A stretch of DNA of 64,000 nt from Voacanga thouarsii (GCA_026120185.1 JANUWF010001192.1:62001-126000); one strand, 5' to 3'. Shown: positions 25,694 through 38,617, counted from the stretch's first letter. Numbers and translations: made by a program. The notes: generated by a model from the sequence alone, not told the origin.

Positions 25694-28600
25694 TCATCCG
25701 CTGGAATTAGGTGTAGAGCTTAAGAATTTATCAGTAATTGAATCCGGTGAAGGTGGGGAAATGTTGTCCTTGACGATTCCTCCATCGTCAATCAAAATGT
25801 CTACGACCTCAACCTTTTGAGCATTCATTCCTTCATTCTGAATTTTTCGTAATGCATCAACTACTTCTTGCATTGAAGGCCTCATATCTCTCTCCTGTTG
25901 CAAACATCGGAAGGCCAACTCGGCTACTAGGGTTGTCATCCTCCTCACAGAACTATTTGCTGCAAACTCTAAACTTTGATCAACCAACTCATTCAATGTA
26001 TGATTCTGGATTTTGTTGATTGCCATATTTGCCAAATTAATGTCGTGGCGGTGCCTGTTGGTGTCCACTGCTTGCAATGATGAAATAAGCTCAATCAAGA
26101 CCACTCCAAAGCTATAAACATCACTCTTTTCAGTAAGCTGGTAACATTGATAATATTCTGGATCAACATAGCCAGGTGTCCCTTGAGGAGCTGTTGATAC
26201 ATGTGTAACATCATTTGGAAACAACCTAGACAACCCAAAATCAGCAACCTTAACATGGAAATCATTGTCTAGGAGAATGTTATTGGTTTTAACGTCACGA
26301 TGTATGATATCTGATGCATGAAGATAAGCAAGAGCATCAGCTGTCTCAATGGCTATGTTCAACCTGATAGGCCAAGATAGCAAACCAGATTTGGAGCGTT
26401 TTCCATGCAGGTGATCAGCCACTGTTCCATTTGGGATATACTCATAGACAAGCAGTAGCTCTCGGCTTCGCTTAGATGTGCATCCATACAGTGTCACAAG
26501 GTTGGTGTGCCTTAGTCGAGTCAGGATCTCAACTTCATTTATGAACTGCTCGACACGCTTGAAGTTGTTCTCATATAAACGCTTGACTGCAACTATGCGA
26601 CCATCGGGAAGAGCACCTAAAAGAAAAGGTTGGAGAGTTGGAAGACATGAAAAATTATCCGGACCATCTTAAACTTAAAACAGAAAATTGAAAGAATTTA
26701 TGGCCATACCATAGTACACAGTACCAAAGCCACCATCTCCAAGTTCTCTACTTTGGGCAAAATTATCAGTAGCTTCCTCAAGTTCATTGTAGCTGAAGAC
26801 CTGGACTCCAAAATAGGAGCTTTCCCGTCCAAATTCAGATTTTGATGAAGGATACGAAGGGATGCTTTTGGTGAAAGCATTTGAAGGAGGAGTAATTGAA
26901 GCTTTGCTTGCAAGAGGAGTTGGAAGGTCCTTGCTCTCTGTTTGGGTCACTTGGGAAGATGCAGCAGCAAGCCGCTTCTTCCGTTGTTTACAGAAGAAGA
27001 TCAACCATCCAATGCCAACACCAGCAATAGCTGCACCTGCTATGGCAAGGACTGGAAACACAAGCAAGAGTAAGACTTTCTTTCCTAGGCATTAAATGCA
27101 CAAAATAGATTTTTCCCCAGTGAGAATGAGGCAGTACCTATGCTAACTGGTGTGTTGACACCGCCTTTGCCTCCCCCACCTGCAAAAGTCATGATATGAA
27201 CAAATACTCAATTATTGTGATTGCATAAATTAAATCTTTTATTATCGATTCTTGCAGATAGGAATGGCAACAATCATTTAAAATAGAACTGGGAGCATTT
27301 CAATTTGTAGTTTGAACAAGCCAAGGGGAGCACTAAAGCATACTTGAAATGAATAAATACTAGTGCTAGATGAGAACAGAACGTATCAAGCTACCAGAGA
27401 TAATAAATTAAAGTAAAACACATTCAGTTGGTCAAAATTTTGTGTCTGTCATCTTTTACCTAAAATTCAAGAAGGGGTAATATCCAGAGTAACATATTAA
27501 CATGTACTTTGAAGATCCAAAGTCAAAGAAGAGGGCACTATAGTGACTTCACATTGTCCAGACAGAATTTCACAGGCATTTCATGCTTCAAACTGAGAAT
27601 TAACTATACAAGAATTCAGAAAGCAAGTAACATAAACTCGAGTTATTTGACAGAATCTTTTATCCACAGTCACTTCTAAGTTCTTTATCACATACTCACA
27701 GTATCAGCATATCTCAGAACTGGAACAAAAGAAAGAATTAATGTTCACATTGGGCATGGTCGGTTTCACATTATTCATAAAGCATTCATCAAAGTTCATT
27801 TCATGCATGCCTGACCTATTGTCCTATTAATTAGAATCATAACAATGGACTCTCACATTACTGGAACTAAGCTACCAACCCACCAGCAAGGGAAAATGCT
27901 AGGGAAGAGTTTTATCGATCATTTGTTTTGTTTAGCTGCATGATGCATCACTAGTCCTCACGTTGTAGAGTGAGTTTGACAACAGGAGTAGAACATCAGC
28001 AATCATGAGCAAGTAAGACCTTTATCTGTCTAAGTATGCAAACAGCTAATATCTATTGTGGCTTCTAAGATTTCTTTCTACCTGAAGTACAACAAAAAAC
28101 AAGAAAGCTATCCCAAACTAGATGCAATCGCGTCAGTTAAGATAGCTAACTAGTCTACTACCTTGAGGTGAAGCATTGACACTATCAACTGGAGGAGGTG
28201 CAAATAACATTGGACAAGGTTCATTCCCACAAATACAAACGGGTTCTCCCAAACTTGTATCAAAGCCGCATTGCCCACCGAGCCCGTAACAGTCCGAACA
28301 CATTTTCTGATAGGGGTCAGTATAATTCACTGTGAACCCCTCCATCAATGCACTCTGGAGACTTGTCCTGCTTTCCACAAGCCTCATCCCTACACTCCTC
28401 AGAATAGGCACCGTAACACTAACGCTGCAAAAAATTACCTTCAAAATCGGGTCACTTGGAACCGGCCCGATTATATAATAAGCATCGATAAAACTGATGT
28501 TGGCGATGGTACAATTGAACAAATTTTGGGGCCTCCTAGTCATGGACGTAGAAGTATTGCATCCATATATTAAAGTCAGCTCATTGTTGAGATTACCAAA

Positions 28601-28966
28601 GGAGAAAAGGGTGGAATTCAGAGTCGAGTTGGCGAAGTGAGACGGGCAGACGTTGTCGTAAAGGTCAGCACGGGAAAGGGTTAAGCTTTTGGTGGTCTGG
28701 TCGAGTTGTAGAACTCTGTAGGTAACGGAGTTGTGAGTAAACTCGGTAACATTATTCGACTGGCATGTGAGCTTGAACTCAGGGATGCCACAGTGGTCGG
28801 GGCGCTCACCGCCGATGAAAGGGTATGAGACGTTGGAAATGGAACCGCAAGAGAATGTGCGGTTGCAGTCGGAAAGGTCAATGACAGCATCGCAAAACGA
28901 CGGTGTGAGGAAGCAGGAGAAGAAGACAAGAAGGGTGACGAGGGGAGAGTAAGTGAGAGGATGCAT
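25694..28966 (-). CDS. LRK10-like receptor protein kinase (four exons, 703 aa)
   Basis: Exons are 28162-28966, 27138-27179, 26710-27051 and 25694-26616, all with GT/AG borders and a joined length of 2112 bases. The product resembles the LEAF RUST 10 receptor-like kinase-like group. It starts with a signal peptide (~1-26, [17 protein letters not shown]). A GUB_WAK ectodomain with paired cysteines ([16 protein letters not shown]) and a WAK-associated Cys-rich end ([18 protein letters not shown]) follow. A Gly-rich link precedes one membrane span (~283-303) and a Ser/Thr kinase (~370-650). Kinase landmarks are LGDGGFG at 386-392, Lys408 (VAVK), HRD at 502-504, DFG at 522-524 and GYVDPEY. The catalytic set is complete, so activity is expected. 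It should sit in the plasma membrane with the ectodomain sensing the wall or apoplast. Three extra ectodomain exons lie upstream in the same phase. Start: only in-frame Met before the signal peptide. Confidence 0.93.
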
Positions 28967-30318
28967 TTGGAAACCCGATGAAAATGCATGCAGTTGTGGG
29001 ACTTGAAGCGAGAGTGAAGGTGGAAAATTTGCATCTTGGTTGGCGGCTGTTCGGAGCAGTTCAAGGTTGAAGGGAGAAGGTCGGAGCTGGCTTTGGTTGA
29101 CTGCGGGCAGCGATTCCTGTGTGGGGTAGCGGAAAAGACAAAGGTTCGGTCGCTGTAGTAATGGGGCGTGGGGACAGTCGACGACGAAAGAGAGTCAATT
29201 TAAGTCTGGGGTGTTTTGTTTATTATTTAACGTATGACGCCCGCATATTTTGACATATTCGAAATGGGATCCACTATCTTTTTTAAATATCTATTGGGCC
29301 CCAGCATTTGGTTGACGATGCCCTCCAATAGGCCAAGTCCTCTCTTTTTTTTTTTTGTTTCCATTTTCTTTATAGAATATATATATAGCAATAGTTTAAC
29401 TCTAGCTTTAGTATACTTATTTATTGTTAGTGAACAATCCTTATTTGGTTAATGTTTTAGCAATAGGCAGGCACAAATATTATTATGAACGAAGACCTTA
29501 AACTCTAGGTGAATTATTTGGAAAAAAAAAAAAAGATGAAGACAAGAAGATGTTATAGTGTGTATGACTGTAAATATTTTAATATATTATTTCGTATATT
29601 ATTTATTTAATTAATAATATTATTTTATGGGTAATAATATTATGTAACAGATAAAATATTAAATACTAATATATTAAAAAGATCCTAAACTAAACTGTCT
29701 CAATCATCACCAAGCTATAGCAGCCCTGCTCTTTAAGGGTATCAAATTTAAATTCTATTTTATTCAATATAATTTAATTTGATTGATCAACAAAATAACC
29801 TATTTAAATAAAAAAAAAAATCAATTTTTAAAAGGAAAGCAATCAAGCAGCAAACCCAAATCCGCCATCCTTTTAGTTTTAGAAGTCCATTACGAGAGAA
29901 CCAAACTATACCTAAAGCACAACAAAGGAGAATCAAGAAATATGGTCAAACAAATGAAACTTTGAAGGTTTGAGTCAACAAAGGCATGCAAAGAAGATAC
30001 TAGCAAGAAAGAGCCACATGGAGATTGAGAAACCTTGAACCCGAGAAAAATGAGGATTTCAGAAACAGGAAGGAAGAAATTCCCTGTTGCTTCTCCGTGG
30101 GAGTTTCCTAAGAAGATCCGTAAGAGTTAATCCTCGACATGAAAAGGTTACTGCCCGAGACAAGCGAGATGAACTAAGCCTAAAGCTGTCCATGAAGATG
30201 GCTCATGCCTCGTATAACTCACAGCCATGGCAAATTCTAATGTGCTTTTTGTGATCTATTACTATCTCTAAACTGAATGAATTTAAAGAAGAAAACAACA
30301 GGATTCAGAAGCACTTAC
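28967..30318 (-). other. Region between ectodomain exons 1a and 1b, with promoter-like part
   Basis: The part 29045-29325 is conserved upstream of the pseudogene at 4828 and is probably the promoter/leader of exon 1a. The remainder is AT-rich; no kinase or membrane exon was found on the minus strand. Confidence 0.5.
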
Positions 30319-31096
30319 CATTACTATTGCCACTTCTAGTGTTATTGCACGTTCGATCATATGGTCGATCAGAACAATAGCAGGCAAATGACCTGGTATT
30401 CGAGTTGTATCCACATCTTCCCCCTGATCGACTGCATTCGTCACAAATTGAGTTATTTGCTTCCCACTGTATACCAAACCCGCCACTAAGAGCTGCTTGT
30501 AAAGCTGCTGCATTTCCTAAATTTTGAGTTCTGGCAACCGGAACTGAGATGCTGCTATTGCATAGAATGTCAACCGGGTTAAAGGGGAGGGGGAGTGTAT
30601 CTGTTGAATAAAAATATGTGGTTCTGGTTTCATTCACCGTGCAATCAAACTGATTTGGTGGCCTTGAGAAATTAGCACTGGGAACAGTACAACCATAGGA
30701 CAGAGTCAAGTTCCGGTAGCCAGAAGGGTAGCGGAAGATGTTGTAATTGAAGGTGGTGTTGTGCATAAATCTAGGACAAATACTGATGTCCCAGAGATCA
30801 TTTCTAGCGACAGTTAGACTGTGTTGCAACTCGTCGATAGACAGAACACGGTAACTTACAGCTTCATATGTAAGCAGAGGAATATTACTTGCGCAGGTAA
30901 GCTCGAAGCCTGGATAGCCACAACTGCTAGGCCGATTCCCTCCCCAGAAAGGATAATTAAAGGTTTGGTTTCCACACTGAAACGGCTCACCGCAGGTCGC
31001 ATATTGCTGATCCTGACAGAAAGACTTCGGGATGTGAATCAAAGCGAGGCTTGCAATCACCACGAGGGAAAAGGTCGGAAGCAGATTTGGATTCAT
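30319..31096 (-). CDS. Alternative/orphan LRK10-like ectodomain exon 1b (259 aa + donor)
   Basis: An intact exon begins MNPNLLPTFSLVVIAS (signal peptide to about IPKSFC). It carries the GUB_WAK core (CGEPFQCGNQTF, YPFWGGNRPSSCGYPG) and the WAK-associated cysteine module (CDECSRSGGRCGY, ACYC). N-glycosylation sites are several (NQT, NTT, NLT, NET). The open frame runs into AATG|GTAAGTGC, a strong donor, leaving phase 1, identical to exon 1 of the kinase gene. No membrane or kinase exon lies between this exon and 28966, so it either splices over ~3.1 kb to 27179 or makes a short secreted protein ending a few residues after the donor. It is the intact sister of the pseudogene at 4288-4828. Which outcome is used cannot be told from sequence. 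Confidence 0.8.
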
Positions 31097-33058
31097 CTTT
31101 GCAGAGAGACGAGGAGAAGGAAAAGATTGGAACTGTTAAGGTTCACAAATATGAAATAGATCACTATTCAAGGTAAGGACAGAGAGACGAATTTTCACAG
31201 GCACTAATCAAAGAAGACGGTCACCCTTGACAGCGATGAGCCCGTTTTGTATAAATTTTTCAACCAAACATAGAAGCTTCTGTTGGAAATTGGCATCAAG
31301 AAATTGCTGACTTTGTCTTATTTGCTCAAAAATCTATAGTGACTAATGGTTTCACCTTCAGGAAATCTTACCTTATATTCTATACTCGTTCAGAAATTTG
31401 GAACTTTGGCATACCCGGAATTTTGCCTTGTATTTTAACCATTTTTCTGGTCACTGATTGGTTAGTCAACAATATTCACGAGTACTTAAGAGGCTATCAA
31501 CCGAACTACAGTTTCAAGAATAAGAAATCCACAGCCAGCTAACCATGTTTATATTTTAAACAGAACGAACCAATAATATATAAGAGGAGGAATACTCTGT
31601 TGACTCGCAACCTTTTGATGGAACAGAACAAGGCAAAGGCGACAAAAGAGCAGAAATAGAGACATTAAAAACCCATCCCTATGGAGGGCATGCGAGAACA
31701 GGAAGTCTGGAAGCCAAAAATAGCCTTGCCCCCGATGGAAAAGAAAGATGTAGCAGAAAGAAGGACTTCAAATAAGCCTTTTCACAGCAGTCTCAACTCA
31801 AATCTTGAAGTCCTTCGACAGGCTAACTTGAGGGACTTTTGCCAAATGCTAATAACTATAGCGGCTCAAGTTACTAATTTCAAGCTTATCTTTAATCAAT
31901 CAGTTTCTTGGATTTGTAACATTTGTTCATCTAGATCTTGAACACAATCGAGCATGGCCTCTCAGAAAGTAGAACAGCAATGTCGAGTATATGACGCAAT
32001 AATAAAAGATGAGTATGTAAATAGTAATATTCGTGAAGTTATAGATTGAATTTGTGACTCTATATTACATACCTAACGATTTACATCATCTACCAAGTTC
32101 CTTACGGAGATATATTAATTTTTACTTAAGACGAACTGAACTATTACTTTGTTCTAAAATAGTTAAAGATTTTTTATAAAAAAATTCAATAAGACTTGGT
32201 CAATGTAAAAAAATTTATTGGAAAACCCTGATAAAATTTCAATATTCTGATCCCCCGTGGTAGATTTTGACTATTGAAGGAAAGTTTTGTGGGGACTTTT
32301 CTATTGGTTATGGAAAATTAATTTGGCAACGAACTGGATGCGGGTTGCCTTACCAACGTAGTCAATGGTTTTTCAGCTGACTAAAAAGAGATCTACCTAG
32401 CTAAATGGGCTGGAAAATGGGCCATGGCCAGTCTTGCAAACAGCAAGCAAATGCGTATGCAAACTCTACGTCCCAACTTTTCTTGGGCCCTTTGGATGGC
32501 CTTTCAGCAACCCACTCCAATTATTGGATTCTATTTTTAACACTACTTTCATTTTGAAATAATTTTTTATTTTAAATTTATCGTTTTTAAAATTTTAAAA
32601 TATATTTATTATCTTTCTGTCATTTAGTTATCATATTATTTCACTAATTTATCATATTATTTAGTTTTTTTAGCTTTTAAAAAAATAGTATAATCCTTTT
32701 AAGAGTTTTTAATAAATTTTAAAAAAAATTTAATTGACAATTATTTCTAAACAATAGAGCAAGATATACCTAAACAAAGTAGGAGCTAAATTCTTCAACC
32801 CATTTATTCGCCATTTTTTTTCTTAATATTTTCTTTTGTAATGCGAAGTTGGTAACCACCTTCTCTCTTCCGTAATGGTGAATCATATGGCCAAAAATCC
32901 GCCTTAATAAGCCAATGACGACAAACCAGGGGTAGGTTACTTACTACCTACTAAGATAGGACATCTAAACCAACCAAGAAATGTAATCAATTTTCAAAAC
33001 GCTACTAATCAGACCTCAATTTTTGATCGGAACACCACCGGAAAAATCTCATACGTAC
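31097..33058. other. Between ectodomain exons 1b and 1c
   Basis: No kinase homology. Short frames at 31339-31542 and 31681-31941 on the plus strand look fortuitous. It includes the upstream region of exon 1b. Confidence 0.45.
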
Positions 33059-33860
33059 CTCGAGATGGTGCGCTACCATTGCCAATTGAGCAAGTGGTCG
33101 TCATGTAGGGAGGAGCTGGGCAATAGCAAGTAGATGTATTGCTAATGAAATCATAACCACACCTTCCGTTCGATCCAGTACACTCACTGCATGCGCTGCC
33201 GTCCACCTTCCATCTAACGTCGAACCCTTGCCGGAGAACTTCATCCAAGCCCGTAAAATTTGATGCCCCTCCTGCCCCCGTGTCCATTAGTACCACAGGA
33301 TATGTGACAGTGGCATTGCAGCCGCCGGGAACAGGAGCTCCAGGCAATTGCCTCAATACAAGGACGGTATTGCCACCAGTCCCACAAGAAAGGGAGGTTT
33401 GGCCAGGCACGTTGAATGAGAATGGGCAGCCATAGAGGAAAGTAAGATTAATAGAGCTAGAAGCATAATCAAAGAGCTTAAAATCTAAGGTGGTGTTAAC
33501 TAAAAAATCACTCGGACAAGCGGCCTCCATCACATCTTCTCTAGTAATCCTCATAGTTTGATTATCTGGATAAACACTCAAGACGCGATACATCACGTTC
33601 TTGATCTCGATTCTAGCAACATTATCTCCATCACAGCTGAGAACTAAACCAGGATAGCCGCAATATGGAGGATCATTGGCTCCCCGGAAAGGGTAACCAA
33701 CTCCGTTGATGTCGCCGCAGCTGAACGTATTGCCACAGGTCTGATAAAATTCTTCTGGATTACTCGAAGCATGAGGTAATTGAATCAAGACGAGAACTTT
33801 CAAGGCAAAACTAAACAAGAAATAGGGAAGCAATGAATGGTTTATCTGGAAATTCATCAT
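33059..33860 (-). CDS. Alternative/orphan LRK10-like ectodomain exon 1c (267 aa + donor)
   Basis: Starts MMNFQINHSLLPYFLF with a hydrophobic signal sequence. The GUB_WAK core follows (CGNTFSCGDINGVGYPF, YCGYPGLVLSC, YRVLSV), then the WAK-associated module (GFDVRWKVDGSACSEC, GRCGYDF, CYC). The exon ends CGAG|GTACGTATG, a good donor in phase 1, with the frame continuing only ~15 codons past it. Codon use and intact Cys pairs argue that it is under selection. It diverges clearly from exons 1a and 1b but is closer to 1d (shared RWKVDG). The nearest downstream acceptor of matching phase is the link exon at 27179, ~5.9 kb away. Alternative: an independent secreted or truncated receptor. Confidence 0.8.
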
Positions 33861-35635
33861 TCATGTGGAGGAGACCGTGGATTTGATTTGGACACTGAAA
33901 ATGAACAAGAGGGAAACAGAGGATACTGGAGACGGATGCTTATTAGCTTGCCTAGAGAAGACCTTTTGATTAAGAAGTGGACCTTACAGAAAGGCTCAAG
34001 GAAAATGATAGAAGAAATAAAAAATTCTCTACTAACAGTTGAGTTGTCTCTAATCATAACACAGTAACTTGGCCATTGAAATGATAAGAAAAATCAAAAT
34101 CTGGTACTGGATTTGGAATCTTTCTTGGGTTGTAAGAGAAGTCCACAGCGAGAACAGACTTTGATGAAGAGCTACCTTTGACAAAGTGAGCTAAGATTAC
34201 TGGTTTGTTCAGCTTATTTTTACCTAATTACATACTATGATTGTGTGGTTAGTTGCTCAAATAGAAGAGCCAGCAATTGGGTGGTTAGAACATAGTTGGC
34301 TGTTAATACATATCAACTTCTTTCACTGCTTAACTTGAGAGTGGAGAAAAAGGCTTTTGCTGGTCTTATCTTATGGCTATTTAATGAGAAAAGGAAATTT
34401 TGCACTATACTGTGTGGATGATTAAATGCTTCTTTTTTATGATAATTTTTTAAGAACAAAAATATATAAAATAATAATTTTAAAATTAAAGTAAAAATTT
34501 TAAGTGAAATAAATTTGGACAAATTTTTAGCCAATCACACTCTTAGTTAATTCTTTTACTTCAAATAAATATCTTATTTTTAATTTTATAGTGTTTTAAA
34601 AGAATAGAAAATTTTTTAAACTATAATCAATATGATACGAATTATATTTACTTCATCAGTATTTAAAAAAAAAAAATACTCCTTCCTGTATTACCTGTCT
34701 GGCCCACCTTTCGACTCATTCCTTCCTTTCTATAAAGATTCGGCCCGAGTTCATGTAGTTCGGGCTTTTCACCTATTATTTGTCTCCTCGAAGTAGCTAA
34801 TAATATATATATATAAAGCTAAAAAGTTGACAATGAAAACAGTCATTATTGACAATGACCCAGCAATATCTCCCGAATCAACCCTTCTCCTACCAGCCAA
34901 CCTCCAACTCTTCAACCAAAATAAATGAGATTCATGGAACCATAATATATGAGAGAAAAGCTCAAATACAGGGATCCTCTTAGGAGCCAACACCAAGCAT
35001 AAAGACAAGAAAAGTACACATATAACATTGCTTGCAAGCAAAATTTCCGTATACCTAAACTTGTTCTATAGGTTCAACATGTGCTTTGATTTATCAACAT
35101 TTTATTTTCTTCGTCTTATAAATTAAATGTCTTATAAAGTTTAAGAGACTAAATTCATACTCTTAAATTATAATTCTTGTATAATCATCACTATTTTTTA
35201 ACTCTTTCATTCTCAAATTATTAATTTTTTTCTTAAATTACTCTTTTAATTTAAAAAATCATCTCAATGAATTGCAGATTTTGAAATGAGTTAAAATAAA
35301 AGAAGAATTTTAAAAGTTTAAGAATATAAGAGTCAATATAAACTTTTTTTAATAATAAGATTAAAAAGATAGTTTAAAAACTAAAAATTAAAAATTTGAG
35401 AATAAAAAATAATAATGACTAAACAAAATAATTATAATTTAAGATTATACATTTAGATGCTACAACTACCAGTGCAAATTTAATCTATCCTTCAAAGTTT
35501 TAATATAATTAAATTATTAAATTCAAAATCTTTTAATATGTTTATACATATTGTGGTCCTAAACATGAAATGGCACACATCAACAACACTGTCTAGCATA
35601 ATCAAGAATTCAAATTTGATTTAAAACAGACCTAC
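33861..35635. other. Between ectodomain exons 1c and 1d
   Basis: AT-rich; no kinase, membrane or transposon protein found. It contains the presumed promoter of exon 1c, with no box assigned. Confidence 0.45.
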
Positions 35636-36446
35636 CTGAGCCAACCGGACGGGATTGCTGTGGGCTGCGTTCTGCATCGACTAATACATTCCGGCACAGT
35701 GCTTGGGAGTCTGGGGGTTGATCTTGGGGACATAGGCATGTGAATTGATTGGTTCTGAGGTCATAGCCGCAAGTTCCATTGGAGTTCTTGCACTCATTGC
35801 AGGCCGTACCATCAACTTTCCATCTCACATCGAATCCTCCTTCTATCAGTTGTTTGAGATTTGCAAGTTCTCCGTTCATTCCGAAGGATGAACTGTGGAT
35901 TGGGATGAAAATACTGGCCCGACATGTCCCGGGGCCTTGTGCTCCTGGCACGACATAACCATTCTGGTAAGTGACTCCATTGATGGTACAGGTTAGCTGG
36001 CGAGGAACAGGGATATTCAGAGGAGGGCAGCCATATTGGATTGTGAGATTCACATAGCCAGAAGTGAGCTCAAAAAGTTGGGAATCGAGAGTAGTGTTGA
36101 TGAACTCCTGTGGACAAATATCTCCAGAAAGATCATCTCTTGTGATTTTCAAGAGTTGGATGCTCGGATTGATTTCCAAAACGCGATAGCTCACGTTCAT
36201 GATCTTCATAGTAGTCGTATCCCTGTTGCAACGAAGTTCAAGTCCAGGATGACCGCAGTCCTCAGGCCGGTTGCCTCCCCAAAAGGGATAATCAACACCT
36301 CTTATTCCTCCACAGTCGAAGGAATTCGAGCAACTGGAGTACCATTGAGTGTTGTTTTGACATGAAACTGAAGGGAAATGGATGAAGAAGACAACTGTGC
36401 AGAAGAGAATTGCAGCCGGTGTTGTCGAGAGGAAGTTGCTCTTCAT
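35636..36446 (-). CDS. Alternative/orphan LRK10-like ectodomain exon 1d (270 aa + donor)
   Basis: Starts MKSNFLSTTPAAILFC (signal peptide to about VSC). GUB_WAK landmarks are CSNSFDCGGIRGVDYPFW, CGHPGLELRC and YRVLEI. The WAK-associated module GFDVRWKVDGTACNEC, GTCGYDL, CLC follows. It ends GGCTCAG|GTAGGTC, a good donor in phase 1, with a stop 7 codons later if read through. Upstream, a TATAAATA/TATTTATA stretch at 36513-36520 lies about 70 bases from the ATG, hinting at its own promoter. No further ectodomain exon was seen above it before the transposon cluster. As with 1b and 1c, the only visible partner exons are those of the kinase gene, ~8.5 kb downstream. Confidence 0.8.
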
Positions 36447-37597
36447 AGTCTAGCAAAGAGGGCAACAGAGTATCTAACAGTGAGCTAAGGACTGTAGAGA
36501 TGTTCTAAGAGATATAAATATGAACCAACTTTGTAGGCAAGAATTAAAGAATACTACTACCAACCACTACTGCACCTAGGGTGGGAAGAACGAGTCTTTG
36601 ACTTGTAATGCTTTCTTGTAAAAAAGGACATTTTAGTACTGCAAAACTATAACTACATGCTTCTGATATCAGGCCTAGCCAATTCAAGCTTGAAGAATTA
36701 TCTAAAAGATGCATCTAAAAATTAGAACCCACCATTTTTATTACTAAGTACATTCAAAAATTTCAACCAACTTCTCCTTTCATTTTTAATTAGAAGGTTT
36801 CCAAACTCGAAGAAGGATGAGATTTTGGGTAGGGTGATTTTCCCCTATTACTATGATGCATTTCAAGCTTAATCTGAAAGAAACTCCATGACAAGACTTG
36901 GAAACCGGACGAACTTTGACGAAGGTGAAATGATTATTATCATGAAATATATGTCAAAGAAATGGAAGAAGATTAGTTTGTTCAAAACTTCGGGAGGTCC
37001 AACTGAATTAGTAAGGCGTCGACAAAGATAAAAAGTCTATTCACGTTTTGTTAGGAAAAGGTTAAAACTACCTCGATTTTTCTTGAAATGTGCTTGATTA
37101 AATTCTATTGATCTTGGGTGGAAATACACATTCTCTGTTTGAACATAGATCTTAGTCTACTGGAAAGATATTTTAGCAACATTAACATCTCACTTTGATC
37201 CGCCAACCCACGTTTGGCAACTTTTCTAGTATTGGTCAATAGAAAAGACTGATAAAAATCGACCAAATCAAACAAAACAAGATGAGGTATGAGTTTTTTT
37301 TTTTTTTTTCACTTTTGAAAATTGTTCACCTTGGTTTAATGATTCTTTAACCCGAGATACTATTGCAGTTGAGTTCAAAATTTAATGTTGAAACCGAAAA
37401 TCAAACCGAACCAAACAAATGGTGCAGTGAGCTCAGCTAAGGACCAGGAATGCAAGAAGATGGCAACGCCCTATGCGGTGAATCTTAGGGTAGCAGGAAG
37501 AAACAGCTCCAGAATGACAAAAGCGAAAGATGGATGGTTGAAGTTTTCAACAGGCTCTTTCCAAGTATGGGACTATGGGACTATTCTGCATACGTGC
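36447..37597. other. Upstream flank of exon 1d, no gene seen
   Basis: Contains promoter sequence of exon 1d and a T-run near 37293. A 81-codon plus-strand frame at 37385-37630 is not supported and runs into the hAT element. Confidence 0.4.
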
Positions 37598-37605
37598 ATC
37601 AAAAC

Positions 37606-38148
37606 TAGAGCTGTATTCGAACACGAATAAATCGAGCATCACATTTTCAAGTTCGAGTTCGAATATAATCGAACGCTGTTCGAGTTCGTTCGATTATTGT
37701 TTGATAATGTTCGAGTTCGTTTAAGTTCGAGTTCGAAAAACTCGATTAACGTTCGAGTTCGAATTGTTCGAGTTCGTTTATTTTATATTTTTTATTTTAA
37801 AATTTATAAAAATAATAATTCAAATTTTAATTAAAAATAATTGAATATTATAATATTAAATAAATATTATTAATATTAATATTATAATATAAGATTTATT
37901 AAGAATAAATCTTAATATTATAAAATATAAATAAAATAATTAATATAATATAATTAATTTTAAAAAATATATAATATGTTCGCGAACGTTCGAATATGTT
38001 CGTGAACATGTTCGAATTCGTTCGTTTATTATTCGAGCTCGAGTTTGTGTTTGAGTTCGTTCGTTTATTAAACGAACGAACTTTATTCGAACACGAACGA
38101 GCTCGAACTAACTTTTGTTCGCGAACGTTCGGTTCGTTTACAGTTCTA
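37606..38148. mobile_element. Non-autonomous hAT-type element, 543 bp
   Basis: The left end TAGAGCTGTATTCGAAC and the inverse of the right end (TAGAACTGTAAACGAAC) form terminal repeats. A perfect 8 bp target duplication ATCAAAAC lies at 37598-37605 and 38149-38156, the hallmark of hAT insertion. Both subterminal parts are packed with GTTCGAGTTCG / GTTCGCGAAC motifs and the centre is pure A/T. No coding capacity. Confidence 0.92.
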
Positions 38149-38617
38149 ATCAAAACCAATACCAATCAACTAGCTTCAACATTAATGCCGTTACTCTTTC
38201 ATATGTGTTCTAAAGACTCTTCTAATACAACATTCCAATATGTCATATAATTTTGCTAAATGTTATAAAATTTGAGTAGTATTAAAAAAAAATCTACACA
38301 CTACACACTAAGAAAACTCTAACTATTTTTGCATAAAAATTTCTTCAAACTTCTCTCTTTCTTTTTCTCACAATTCTTTCACAAAATGATGGTGTATTAC
38401 AAGTTTAGAGAATAGCTCTATTTATAGAGCTCTTAATTAGTGGAATACATCATCTTCCACTAATCTTAATTAGTGGTATCTCCACTAAATGATGGACATT
38501 CATAAAAATTCATAATTAATGGAGTTTCCATTAATTAGTGGAATTTTCACTAATTCTCTAATAATTCACATAAATGTATAATTAGTGGAGCTTCCACTAA
38601 TTCAAATATTTACAACA

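Noticed and set aside
28271..28573. Plus-strand frames over ectodomain exons (also 36036-36365, 30821-31159)
   Set aside because: Antisense shadows of well-supported exons.
29000..35600. Separate kinase genes behind each ectodomain exon
   Set aside because: Searched the gaps by eye for VAVK, HRD, DFG and membrane-span exons on both strands and found none.
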